DNA of 64,000 nucleotides from JAWPMT01 sp965267435. Its GTDB lineage: Bacteria; Bacteroidota; Bacteroidia; Cytophagales; Cyclobacteriaceae. Both the position numbers and the translations under genes were made by a program. The notes under the pieces are model-generated. The model saw nothing but the letters and a program-made list of their open reading frames with translations. It was not told the origin of the DNA and searched no databases. Position 1 is the stretch's first letter. Each line of letters starts with the position of its first letter. Positions 43,401 through 51,623 of the stretch are shown here, in pieces. The stretch is taken from assembly GCA_965267435.1 (NCBI GenBank), contig OZ253960.1, positions 6,944,001 to 7,008,000 on the forward strand. Reading direction: 5' to 3'.

Positions 43401-44865
43401 TCCGATCCTGGAGGATAGGATTACTATTTACGAAAATTCCGAAGAGCCTTTGTTGAGCCTGGCCAACGAGTTACAGCTGCAAGGTCATTCCACCTCAAAC
43501 CTGATCTATGAAAAGACGGGAGGTCAGGACAGTAGCCAATTTACACTGGATAGTTTCGAAGGCGTGCTGTCATGGCGCCAGGCCGTAGATTATGAAACTC
43601 CTGTGGATGCAAATGGAGATAACCTCCATGAAATAGAATTGAAAGTTTCCTCAGACCTTGGCTACGCCAGCAAGCTTATAACTATTGAAGTACTCAATAT
43701 CAATGAGCCGCCAGCTCTTTTGATGGAGGACTCGGTATCGATCGTCGAAAATCAAACACTCAGTTTTTCTGCAGAGGGTGTGGATCCGGATGCCGGTAAT
43801 GTATTGGTATACACGTTGTCTGGAGAGGATGCTTTCTTCTTCTCCATTGACAACACTGGTAGTATTGATACCCAGGAAGGTCTCGATTTCGAGCAGCCCC
43901 TGGACCATGACCAAGACAATGTGTACGAGCTGGAAGTGAGGGTGTCTGACGGGGAGCTTTCAGCCTCAGCCCAACTCTTAGTCTCAGTATTGAATGCCAA
44001 TGACAATGCTCCCTACTTCGTTGACTTGCTTCGGGAATCAACGCATGGAGAAGGTACTGCGGCGTTATTCGAGCTTGAGGCAACAGACCTCGATGGTGGT
44101 AGTACCTTGACGATGGACCTAAGCGGTGGAGTAGACATGGAAGCCTTTTCCCTAATTCATAGCCAACTGTCGTTTCAGCAGGTTCCGGATTTTGAAAGCC
44201 CGGCCGATGCTTCGCGTGACAATGTCTATGAAGTGGAAGTAGAGTTGTTCGATGGTCTCCACAGAACAAGGGAGACCCTATTCATCACTATAACCAATGT
44301 CAATGAACAACCAATCGTCACGGACACAACTTTCATATGGACGACTACATCTCCAGTGGGAGTAGAATTGGGGGTATTGGCGGCCATGGACCCTGATGGC
44401 GATCAGCTATCGTATACGTTGGCTTTTTCGGAATTCGCAGAGAATTTTGAAGTGACGGGCCTGGGGCAGTTGATATTGACGGCTACAAGCGGGTTCGAAG
44501 ACGAGCAATTTCCAATGGTGGTCCTGCCTGTCGAAGTCTCTGATGGACAGCTCTCAGCAAGTATGGACGTCACGATTCTCCGCGATGGTACGTTTCCAAG
44601 GCCCCTTTCTATTGATCCTGGGCATGGCAGCGATCTTCTACTATTCCCCAATCCTTCTACTGATCGGGTGTGGGTTAGTTTGCCGTCCGATTGGATAAAC
44701 TGGGAGCTACAGGTATTTGATATCCGAGGTGTAGTCGTGGAGGTAAGTCACTCTTTCATTGACGGTTTGCTGGTTTTTGACCTCAGTCAAATCCCCGCTG
44801 GAGTTTACACGCTGAAAGTGAGGCATCCATTGGGTTCGGTTAGCCAGGTTTTCTTGAAGAACTAA
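40486..44865 (+). CDS. T9SS-exported subtilisin-family protease with cadherin-like repeats
   Basis: 1459 residues from a TTG start; a second TTG at 40504 (residue 7) is as good. A signal peptide (ISIIVLFGLLTSSAVGQ) is followed by a prodomain-like part (30-160). The S8 catalytic domain has Asp205 (VAVLDQGID), His259 (GTHGTHVAG), oxyanion Asn374 (FSAGNS) and Ser436 (GTSMAAPHVSG). Then come a cadherin-like domain (about 505-605), a propeller-like segment (about 610-860), three or four more cadherin-like repeats (about 960-1360) with DxNDN-type motifs, and a C-terminal sorting domain (LLLFPNPSTDRVWVSLP ... GVYTLKV) for T9SS. It is a secreted or cell-surface protease. Confidence 0.92.
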   Translation: MLIRTTLAKPISIIVLFGLLTSSAVGQSPRNYIHIKFDASFVERLEGAPKDYTSDGIVQLGLAELDSLSRLIGVRYIERLIPYSPKYEQRHRAHGLHLWYRFEVDRYYAPHYMPMQYADMFRACEVITESEQPLPTSIIDGYSSSSVSPRQVSINAGADTDPLFDQQWHYNNTGQTGGAVDADIDLLEAWELSRGSEDVVVAVLDQGIDFDHEDLAKNIWRNMAEINGQEGVDDDGNGYVDDFHGYGFYDDGAVQPGTHGTHVAGVIAAVSENGLGVAGIAGGEGAVPGVSLMSCMIFGPGDDSGAAGIEAAFVYAADNGAVIAQNSWGYDQPYQFSQSLLDAIDYFVANAGYDENGNIDGPVQGGIVVFSAGNSASSEPYYPAAYPSVIAVASTDDEDRKSGFSNYSTAVDISAPGSAVLSTVLDDEYDFLSGTSMAAPHVSGVAGLVISDFSGTNLTAPEVWSRLLVSADEIDSLNESYAGELGAGRLNAHQALATADLLPPVLDDTFRVVFAEHGGHNVYDVNATSGLSETADEEMSYHIGGDDAGSFQVESSTGLLSFLSLPDFEDPDDLDADNTYKLSVIASNQFTSKSQQVIIEVSDVEESITYSNPSTIDQAVFESDFEFADLLGLTFSFDGWNLFVVAGSEVQQYELIAPFDLNEGYTLEASFDEYEGSEAYLDLAFGPDGRRFFVLLDDDGEGRLLQYTLEEPYDLTGESAYDGQWQLSFSPKGLRVSPDGLRFYFITEDGYVAQYTTEVAYDIQGGLVTEGVSSLQVEGMVDLEFSINGHQLYLVSEGGRIGQYALGLPFDVLSSISEVNALVLPDTLGALSAIAIDPSISKIHLGTGGGRVIQFSLPFLGFTEHSENRGGVDGSVQLGVRGTEFVEANEWGDSFVTANLGSGLSPLFVLQGGNKARLTFMGEADLHGEEDSIDSLIFSLSSSAFNPNSADVVGSQDLETPIPVTFRDGPSFPILEDRITIYENSEEPLLSLANELQLQGHSTSNLIYEKTGGQDSSQFTLDSFEGVLSWRQAVDYETPVDANGDNLHEIELKVSSDLGYASKLITIEVLNINEPPALLMEDSVSIVENQTLSFSAEGVDPDAGNVLVYTLSGEDAFFFSIDNTGSIDTQEGLDFEQPLDHDQDNVYELEVRVSDGELSASAQLLVSVLNANDNAPYFVDLLRESTHGEGTAALFELEATDLDGGSTLTMDLSGGVDMEAFSLIHSQLSFQQVPDFESPADASRDNVYEVEVELFDGLHRTRETLFITITNVNEQPIVTDTTFIWTTTSPVGVELGVLAAMDPDGDQLSYTLAFSEFAENFEVTGLGQLILTATSGFEDEQFPMVVLPVEVSDGQLSASMDVTILRDGTFPRPLSIDPGHGSDLLLFPNPSTDRVWVSLPSDWINWELQVFDIRGVVVEVSHSFIDGLLVFDLSQIPAGVYTLKVRHPLGSVSQVFLKN

Positions 44866-44942
44866 ACGTCGCCCATTCAAATAATTTCGATCTTCACTTT
44901 CGCCCCCATGACCTATCTTTCCTTGGTACAGAACGAAATTCA

Positions 44943-47900
44943 ATGAAAAACCTACTTAGCTTTCTTGGCTGCGCCATTTTGGCCTTCGCAGTCTCTGCCC
45001 AATCGGCCAACGATACTTTCAAGCCCCTCAAATACAGAAATATTGGACCCTTTCGTGGCGGTCGCTCGGTTTGCGCATCGGGCGTCATTGGTGATCCACT
45101 GACTTACTACTTCGGCACAACCGGAGGCGGCGTGTGGAAAACGGAAGACGCGGGTCAGCGCTGGAGCAATATTTCAGACGGTTATTTCAAGACTGGCTCG
45201 GTGGGAGCCGTGGCTGTTTCCGAAAGCGATCCCAATGTCGTGTATGTCGGCATGGGGGAGCATGCACCACGGGGGGTGATGACGTCCTATGGCGATGGCG
45301 TCTACAAGTCTACCGACGCTGGCAAGACCTGGAAGTCGATGGGCCTGGAAAAGACACAGCATATCGCTCGGGTGATCATTCACCCCAAGAATCCAGATAT
45401 TGTGTGGGTAGCCGCACAGGGAGCCCTCCATGGTTCTACCAAGGAGCGTGGTATCTATAAGAGCACGGACGGGGGCAAAACCTGGAAGAATGTGCTTTAT
45501 GTCAACGATATGACCGGATGCTCAGAGTTGTCCATTGACTACAGCAACCCACAGGTGCTGTACGCGGCGATGTGGCACCATCAGCGGACGCCATGGCAAG
45601 TGATCAGCGGTGGGCCAGGTAGCGGCCTCTACAAATCTACCGATGGCGGAGAGACCTGGAGCCCACTAACCAAAGGCCTACCCAAGGAAATGGGTAAGAT
45701 GGCCATTCAGGTGTCGAGGGCCAATCCCAACAAAGTATACGCGCTCATAGAAAGCGACTCTGAGAAGGATTTGGGTGGTCTTTTTGCCTCCAACGACGGT
45801 GGTGACAGCTGGAAGATGGTAAGTGGCGACAATCGGCTGGTGCAACGTGCCTGGTACTATATCGAGGTCTTCCCGGATCCCGTGGATGAGAATACAGTCT
45901 ACGTATTGAGTGCGCCGGCGCTGCGGTCCATCGATGGAGGTCGCACATGGGAGCGCCTGTCCGGAACCCACGGTGACTATCACGATCTGTGGATCAACCC
46001 TGACAATTCTAAAAATATGATCATCGCCAACGACGGCGGTGGTGCCATTTCCCATGACTTCGGGGCTAGCTGGTCGACGCAGCAGAATATGCCGACGGCC
46101 CAGTTTTACCGTGTGAACGTCGACAACCTCTTTCCCTACAACATCTATGGTGGGCAGCAAGACAATACCTCGGTCCGCATTGCAAGCATGGCACTGGCCA
46201 GGAGGTCTATAACAACACAGGACTGGACGTATTCCGCTGGCGGCGAAAGCGCCTTCCTGGCATTTGACCCGGACAATCCTCGCTATGTATTGGGTGGGAG
46301 CTACCTGGGAACGATAGAAATACTGGATATGCAAGCAAAATCCGGCACTAAGATTATGGCTGCACCTATCCAATATCTCGGCAGGGAGGCCAGGGACATG
46401 AAGTACCTGTTCAACTGGAACGCACCCATCATTAAGAGTCAGCATGAGCCCGACACGTACTACCATGCCGCCCAGGTCCTACTGAGAACCCGAGACAAAG
46501 GGATCACGTGGGAGGAGGCTTCTCCGGACCTGACCAGAAACGACGATGCAAAGCAGGGTAAAGGCGGAGCGCCCTATACAAACGAAGCGGTAGGTGCTGA
46601 GAATTACGGCACGATCGCCTATGTGAAAGAATCCCCGCACGAAGCTGGCGTCATCTGGACTGGTAGCGATGATGGCTTGGTACAAATCACACGGGACAAT
46701 GGTGAGACCTGGACAGACGTGACTCCCAAAGGATTGGAAGAGTGTCTGGTGAATGCCATTGACGTATCTCCGCATGATCCTGCTACGGCCTATATCGCTA
46801 CGACGCGGTATAAATTCAACGATCATACGCCGTCCCTGTGGAAGACGACGAACTATGGCAAAAGCTGGACAAACATTAGTGCCGGTATCCCATATGGTGC
46901 TTACACACGGGTTGTAAGAGAGGATGATGTGCGCAAAGACCTGCTGTTCGCTGGCACTGAGACGGGCATGTACATCTCATGGGACGGAGGCCAGCAGTGG
47001 GAGCCTTTCCAACTAAACCTGCCAGTTGTCCCCATCACGGATCTTATCATTCGTCATGGCAATCTGGTGGTGGCCACGATGGGCCGATCATTTTGGGTGC
47101 TGGATGATCTTTCACTATTGAGGCAATACAATTCGTCTGATAACGCAATTGCGTTGTACAATCCTGGCGATGCCGTCATTGGGAACTGGGGAAGCCCCTT
47201 AAATGGCAACAGTCCGGAGTTTGATGGCACCAACCCTTTCGATGGGGTGAATCCCGCTAATGGCGTAGTGGTGTACTACAGTTTACCGGAAATAGCGGAT
47301 TCGGTCCATATTGAAATGACCATCCTGGATGCGGCAGGACAGCTATTGACCTCATTTAGCAGCCAATCCGATCCTGAATTCAAAAGATATGCAGGCGGAC
47401 CTCCGGCGAGTCCGACGTTGGCGAAGTCCCAAGGGATGAATCGCTTCGTCTGGGATATGAGATACCCTATCATGCCCGGTGCTCCGACGGCGTACATCGA
47501 GGGGAGCTTTCGAGGGCACAAAGCATCTCCCGGTGATTACAAAGTCGTATTGAAAATGGGTGATCAGGAAAGAGAGGGCCAGTTTAAGATTTTGCCTAAT
47601 CCCAGGTACGATACCACGCCCGAGCAATACGAAAAGTACCACCAGTTCATGATGTCGGCGGAGAATTCCTTAACGGAAATGCACAATACTGTGAATGAAC
47701 TGATGGACATGAGGAAGCAAGTGGAAGCCATCGTCAAAAAGATGAAGGATGACCCCTCCAGGGAAAAACTCATGGAGGAGGGAAGGCGCCTCATCAAGGA
47801 AATGAAAGCATGGGATTCAGAGATGATACAACGAAAGTCCCAGGCTTATGACGATGTGGAGAATTTCGAAAACAAGTTCACAGCCAACTATCTCTTCATG

Positions 47901-48095
47901 ATCAATGCCACCGATAGCGGGCTCCCCCGGGTGAATCAATCTTCACTGGACCGTAAGGCTGAATTGGATCAGCAGTGGGAGGTATTGAATAACCGCGCTC
48001 GAAGCCTTATGGAAACGGATGTACCTTCTTACAACAAACAGTTGTGGGATGCTGGTGTTGGAGCTATTCACACAGGGAAGAAGGCGGGAACATGA
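44943..48095 (+). CDS. Sortilin/VPS10-type propeller protein (glycosidase-like BNR repeats)
   Basis: 1050 residues with a signal peptide (ILAFAVSAQS, cleavage near 20). Many BNR/Asp-box repeats (SxDxGxTW) such as KSTDAGKTWKSMG, KSTDGGKTWKNV, KSTDGGETWSPL and TRDNGETWTDV build one or two 7-10-bladed propellers (about 30-730). The tail has a beta region (about 750-880) and a helical coiled-coil end (EQYEKYHQFMMSAENSLTEMHNTVNELMDM). This family is common in Bacteroidota and is often called a glycosyl hydrolase, but no acidic catalytic pair is evident, so enzyme activity is uncertain. It lies 77 bases after the subtilase. Confidence 0.85.
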   Translation: MKNLLSFLGCAILAFAVSAQSANDTFKPLKYRNIGPFRGGRSVCASGVIGDPLTYYFGTTGGGVWKTEDAGQRWSNISDGYFKTGSVGAVAVSESDPNVVYVGMGEHAPRGVMTSYGDGVYKSTDAGKTWKSMGLEKTQHIARVIIHPKNPDIVWVAAQGALHGSTKERGIYKSTDGGKTWKNVLYVNDMTGCSELSIDYSNPQVLYAAMWHHQRTPWQVISGGPGSGLYKSTDGGETWSPLTKGLPKEMGKMAIQVSRANPNKVYALIESDSEKDLGGLFASNDGGDSWKMVSGDNRLVQRAWYYIEVFPDPVDENTVYVLSAPALRSIDGGRTWERLSGTHGDYHDLWINPDNSKNMIIANDGGGAISHDFGASWSTQQNMPTAQFYRVNVDNLFPYNIYGGQQDNTSVRIASMALARRSITTQDWTYSAGGESAFLAFDPDNPRYVLGGSYLGTIEILDMQAKSGTKIMAAPIQYLGREARDMKYLFNWNAPIIKSQHEPDTYYHAAQVLLRTRDKGITWEEASPDLTRNDDAKQGKGGAPYTNEAVGAENYGTIAYVKESPHEAGVIWTGSDDGLVQITRDNGETWTDVTPKGLEECLVNAIDVSPHDPATAYIATTRYKFNDHTPSLWKTTNYGKSWTNISAGIPYGAYTRVVREDDVRKDLLFAGTETGMYISWDGGQQWEPFQLNLPVVPITDLIIRHGNLVVATMGRSFWVLDDLSLLRQYNSSDNAIALYNPGDAVIGNWGSPLNGNSPEFDGTNPFDGVNPANGVVVYYSLPEIADSVHIEMTILDAAGQLLTSFSSQSDPEFKRYAGGPPASPTLAKSQGMNRFVWDMRYPIMPGAPTAYIEGSFRGHKASPGDYKVVLKMGDQEREGQFKILPNPRYDTTPEQYEKYHQFMMSAENSLTEMHNTVNELMDMRKQVEAIVKKMKDDPSREKLMEEGRRLIKEMKAWDSEMIQRKSQAYDDVENFENKFTANYLFMINATDSGLPRVNQSSLDRKAELDQQWEVLNNRARSLMETDVPSYNKQLWDAGVGAIHTGKKAGT

Positions 48096-48123
48096 CGTCC
48101 GATCTATAGACTCATTGACAATG

Positions 48124-48162
48124 ATATGCCTCGGGGTTTTGAGAACCTTCGAGGCATATTTG
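48124..48162 (+). terminator. Terminator-like hairpin after the VPS10-type gene
   Basis: ATATGCCTCG (48124-48133) and CGAGGCATAT (48150-48159) form a perfect 10-bp stem. The T run afterwards is short, so termination may be weak. Confidence 0.55.
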
Positions 48163-48224
48163 CTTTGGTCGGGATTCAAGCCCTTCATATTTAGATATAT
48201 TGCGATGCTGCTGACCATGATCCC

Positions 48225-49139
48225 ATGCTAGAGATTTTCGAGTCGCTACTTCCCATCTTCGTGCTGGTCTTGCTGGGAATGGCTTTCAGACGCTATGATT
48301 TTCCAGCACAGGGTTTTTGGGTGGCTGCCGACCGTCTGACCTACTATGTGTTCCTGCCCGCCCTGCTGACCAAAACACTGGCGACCACTGCCTTCACCTG
48401 GGAGGATTTCTACAGTCTCACGGGTGTATTGTGTGCCTCTGTTCTCGGGGTGTCTTTGCTGGCGCTATTACTGCATCGGGTGTTTCGGTTCACGGCAGCA
48501 ACCTTCACGTCGGTATTTCAAGGTAGCATCCGACCCAACACTTATGTGGCGTTGGCGGCGGGTACGGCACTTTTTGGAGAAAAGGGACTGGCGCTCACAT
48601 CAATCATCATGGCAGGAGTGATCCCCCTTGTCAATATCCTATCAGTCGCTGCTTTTGCCTATTTCGTGCCAGCATCGGGGCGGCGAACCAGGGCGTTCCT
48701 AAGAAGTATTGTCAGTAATCCACTAGTCATCGCATGTGCTGTGGGGATTTTACTTAATGTATCGGGGGTTGGTTTGCCTTTTGTATCTGAGGATGTATTT
48801 GCCATCATGTCGAGGCCAGCGTTGCCGATGGGCCTGATTTCCGTAGGCTACGGCCTCCTACTACGGGGAAATAGTAATAAGATGGGTCCAACATTTGTTG
48901 CCAGTGCGTTGAAGTTATTGATATTGCCAGCACTGACCTATGTCCTAATGACGACGATTGGTGTGGCCGGTACCTCCTTGCAGGTGGCGATTGTGTTTGC
49001 AGCAACTCCGTGTGCTATTTCTTCTTACATCCTGGCGGGGCATTTGAAAGGGGATCAGGAGACAATGGCCACCATCATCACCCTCGAAACATTGATAGCC
49101 TTTGTGACAATGCCGGTAATTTTGGTGCTTATCGCCTAA
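48225..49139 (+). CDS. AEC-family (auxin efflux carrier type) transporter
   Basis: 304 residues with about ten membrane segments. N-terminus MLEIFESLLPIFVLVLLGMAFRR matches the AEC family, as do the two inverted repeats: LTYYVFLPALLTKTLATTAF and ALPMGLISVGYGLL, with NTYVALAAGTALFG and ALKLLILPALTYVLM. Bacterial members export malate, malonate or other organic acids. The substrate cannot be told. The gene stands alone between the VPS10-type gene and a long spacer. Confidence 0.88.
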   Translation: MLEIFESLLPIFVLVLLGMAFRRYDFPAQGFWVAADRLTYYVFLPALLTKTLATTAFTWEDFYSLTGVLCASVLGVSLLALLLHRVFRFTAATFTSVFQGSIRPNTYVALAAGTALFGEKGLALTSIIMAGVIPLVNILSVAAFAYFVPASGRRTRAFLRSIVSNPLVIACAVGILLNVSGVGLPFVSEDVFAIMSRPALPMGLISVGYGLLLRGNSNKMGPTFVASALKLLILPALTYVLMTTIGVAGTSLQVAIVFAATPCAISSYILAGHLKGDQETMATIITLETLIAFVTMPVILVLIA

Positions 49140-49218
49140 TGCGGATTGTTTTTTTGGCCGAGCGAATTGGGCGTACGTTTACCGTCAAGGAGCCAGGACC
49201 CTCGCTAAGTTGATGCGC

Positions 49219-49464
49219 TCAGGCACTTCGCAGTCCTCTAAGTTCCGCAACAAAAGCGCCGACAATCGCAAGGACTACTATAACAGGCATCAATGCGAAA
49301 CCTATTGGCGTCAAAGCGATAACCAGTGCTCCCATTAAGAGTGTTTTCAACCACATGACAGGATGGATTTTGGGCCATCTATAAGTTAGCCCATTCCACC
49401 TGCAATTACCATGACATTCGTCAACCAGCAGGTTGATTCCGAAAGTGGCGCAGCTCGGCAACAT
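49219..49464 (-). CDS. Possible small membrane protein
   Basis: An ORF of up to 81 residues. The second half, from the ATG at 49356 (MWLKTLLMGALVIALTPIGF), is a 45-residue peptide with two hydrophobic stretches and a charged end (VAELRGLRSA). The first half is not membrane-like. It is the only candidate gene in the 520-base spacer 49140-49663. There is no clear promoter or ribosome site, so it may be spurious. Elsewhere in that spacer I see nothing recognisable. Confidence 0.3.
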   Translation of the reverse strand: MLPSCATFGINLLVDECHGNCRWNGLTYRWPKIHPVMWLKTLLMGALVIALTPIGFALMPVIVVLAIVGAFVAELRGLRSA

Positions 49465-49663
49465 TCCTTAGATCCGTGGGTATAACCGCTGTAAGCAATT
49501 ACAAGTAAAGGCAGTTATTTCCAAGGTGAAAAGGCCGTATTTTCTTTCGACAGTCAATCTTCCCATTCATTCACCAAAAAATGGGGATTATGCATATCGC
49601 TGGCTGGAGCGGGACGAAAAATCTTAAATTCCCATGAATTATTACCAATCATAGATACTCTTG

Positions 49664-51463
49664 ATGAGAACCGCCAGACTTCTTATGGTTGCCGCAGTAG
49701 GCGCAGTGCTTTTTGGCTGTAGCGACCTCCAACTGAAAGCTTTTCGTGAATTCAAAAAGGAATCGGCCCGACCTGTCGAGGTAGAGTTTACCGCTGGTCA
49801 GCCGACCGCCATCGGTTTGAAATTACCGGCTGCTGCGGGTGGAGACCCATTGCTGGGTGCCATGTTGCATTTGAATGAGTTCAAGGATTTTTATCGAATA
49901 GATGATCCTCTCAAGGATCTCTATCTGAAGGATACGGATGATGGTGAGTTGCATGCGGTGATCTTCGGTCAACAGATCAAAAACATTCCGCTCTTCGCCG
50001 CCGGGGTTGGCTTCTATTTCTCAGAGGAGGCATTGGAGTATGTAAACTCGACCTACATACCGTACCTGGAGCCCTTGCCCGGTCCGGAGTTGGATCAGCG
50101 GCAGGCTATCGAGATTATAGAGGAAGATCAGGGAACTTCGGTGAAGGATTTTGAGGTCATCAAGGTGGCTCCGAGTTACTTCCACCACGCTTTGATGGAT
50201 GAGACAGTGGAATTGGAGCAAGAAGGACTTCGGTTAGCCTACCAGGTGAATATCGAGAGATCACATGTACACTTTCTGTACCTCGTAGACGCTCACAATG
50301 GCACCATATTGCTAAAGGAAGAAGGCGCCGTAGATGAGAACGGGCTTCTGCGATTAGCCGAAAAATATTGGGAGGATGTGAACCTCAGAACGGTCGCCGA
50401 AGTGGTCGCCGATGATGATAACGACGGAATCTCAAATGAAAATGATCTGTGCCCTTCTACCGCGAGCCTCGACAACCGGGACTTTGATAAGGACGGCATC
50501 GGAGATGTCTGCGATGACGATGATGATGGCGATGGTATTCCAGACAAGAAGGACAATTGTCCTTACAACCACAATCCGGATCAGGCGGACGAAGATGGCA
50601 ATGGAATTGGGGATGCCTGTGATGACCTTGATAAGGATGGTGTACGCGATGCGGTCGACAATTGCTTCCTGCCCAATTTCGGGCAAATGGATACAGACTA
50701 TGACGGAGATGGAGACGTCTGCGATGAGGACGATGATGACGATGGGCTCGTGGATGCTTTTGACACGTGTTTGAGGGTGGCTGACTCCAGCAACACCGAC
50801 TCTGATGGTGATGGTCTCGGCGACGTTTGCGACAACTGCCCGAAGTTGGCGAATCGAGATCAGGCGGATGCTGACATGGATGGGATCGGCGATGTCTGCG
50901 ACGAGGATGATGACAATGACAATATTCCCGACTTGGAGGACAACTGCCCGGCCGTATGGAACGTGGCACAAATCGACACAGATGGCAATGGAAGAGGACT
51001 GGCATGCGATCCCAAAGAGCAGAAGGCTCAGTGGACATCACTCGTAGATCAGCAGGGTACTGCCGTGATGTCGCTACCTGCAGGATTCTTCAACTGCGAC
51101 AGGCCCTTCAAGTACGAAATCAAGCCATGCCTCGATTGCCCGGTTTGGACGGATCTTCCTTTGAACAAAGGGGTGAAAGTGAAGGTCCCATTTGCTGCTG
51201 AAGTGAAGGTGACCAACTCCGCAGGATCGACATTGGCACAAAAGAGTGTCAACGGCAATTCCACGGCCTCTTTGATGTTCGATGTGAAACCCTCTTACAA
51301 CTATGAGGCGCCGTTGGAACTGAAGGAAGCCTACGTAACAGAGGAGTTGTCAGCGCAATTGAACAAGTCGAGAAACAGGACGAGGGATAGGTATTATGTA
51401 GAGATCAAGCCCACAGAGGAATTGGGCCAGACCGAGTATCAGGTAGAGATAGAGATGCTCTAG
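49664..51463 (+). CDS. Calcium-binding lipoprotein with thrombospondin type 3 repeats
   Basis: 599 residues from the ATG at 49664, preceded in frame by a TTG. Lipoprotein signal MRTARLLMVAAVGAVLFGC (Cys19). Residues about 40-230 resemble a fungalysin-propeptide/PepSY-like pair (IEIIEEDQG, LAYQVNIERSHVHFLYLVDAHNGTIL). Residues about 245-450 hold some eight thrombospondin type 3 Asp-rich repeats (DDDNDGISNENDLCPS, DADMDGIGDVCDEDDDNDNIPD) that bind Ca2+. A C-terminal beta region follows (about 460-599). There is no peptidase domain, so a propeptide function is unlikely; a structural surface role is possible. Confidence 0.85.
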   Translation: MRTARLLMVAAVGAVLFGCSDLQLKAFREFKKESARPVEVEFTAGQPTAIGLKLPAAAGGDPLLGAMLHLNEFKDFYRIDDPLKDLYLKDTDDGELHAVIFGQQIKNIPLFAAGVGFYFSEEALEYVNSTYIPYLEPLPGPELDQRQAIEIIEEDQGTSVKDFEVIKVAPSYFHHALMDETVELEQEGLRLAYQVNIERSHVHFLYLVDAHNGTILLKEEGAVDENGLLRLAEKYWEDVNLRTVAEVVADDDNDGISNENDLCPSTASLDNRDFDKDGIGDVCDDDDDGDGIPDKKDNCPYNHNPDQADEDGNGIGDACDDLDKDGVRDAVDNCFLPNFGQMDTDYDGDGDVCDEDDDDDGLVDAFDTCLRVADSSNTDSDGDGLGDVCDNCPKLANRDQADADMDGIGDVCDEDDDNDNIPDLEDNCPAVWNVAQIDTDGNGRGLACDPKEQKAQWTSLVDQQGTAVMSLPAGFFNCDRPFKYEIKPCLDCPVWTDLPLNKGVKVKVPFAAEVKVTNSAGSTLAQKSVNGNSTASLMFDVKPSYNYEAPLELKEAYVTEELSAQLNKSRNRTRDRYYVEIKPTEELGQTEYQVEIEML

Positions 51464-51498
51464 GAAGAATTTTTCGTAATCGTCCTAACCTAGATAAG

Positions 51499-51532
51499 CC
51501 ATCCGCGCCTTAGTGCGTGGGTGGTTTTTTTT
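51499..51532 (+). terminator. Rho-independent terminator of the TSP3 lipoprotein gene
   Basis: CCATCCGCGC (51499-51508) pairs with GCGTGGGTGG (51515-51524) over 10 positions including two G-U wobbles. Eight T residues follow. Confidence 0.85.
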
Positions 51533-51623
51533 ATTTACGCTCGGCGACTCTACTGTTTCTATACCCCGGACTGATCTCAGGGTTTCGTATATTGAGTTTA
51601 CAACAATTTCGGGGTGCTGAGCC

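Noticed and set aside
45678..46466. Long minus-strand ORF (262 codons) inside the VPS10-type gene
   Set aside because: It lies fully antisense to a clear propeller gene with repeated Asp-box motifs; it has no signal or domain of its own and is explained by codon bias.
49139..49213. A 24-codon ORF coupled to the AEC transporter stop (TAATG)
   Set aside because: Too short and of no recognisable composition; the overlap can be chance.
50432..51041. Two minus-strand ORFs of 179 and 194 codons with repeats
   Set aside because: Their repeats are the reverse complement of the thrombospondin type 3 Asp-rich repeats of the real gene on the + strand.
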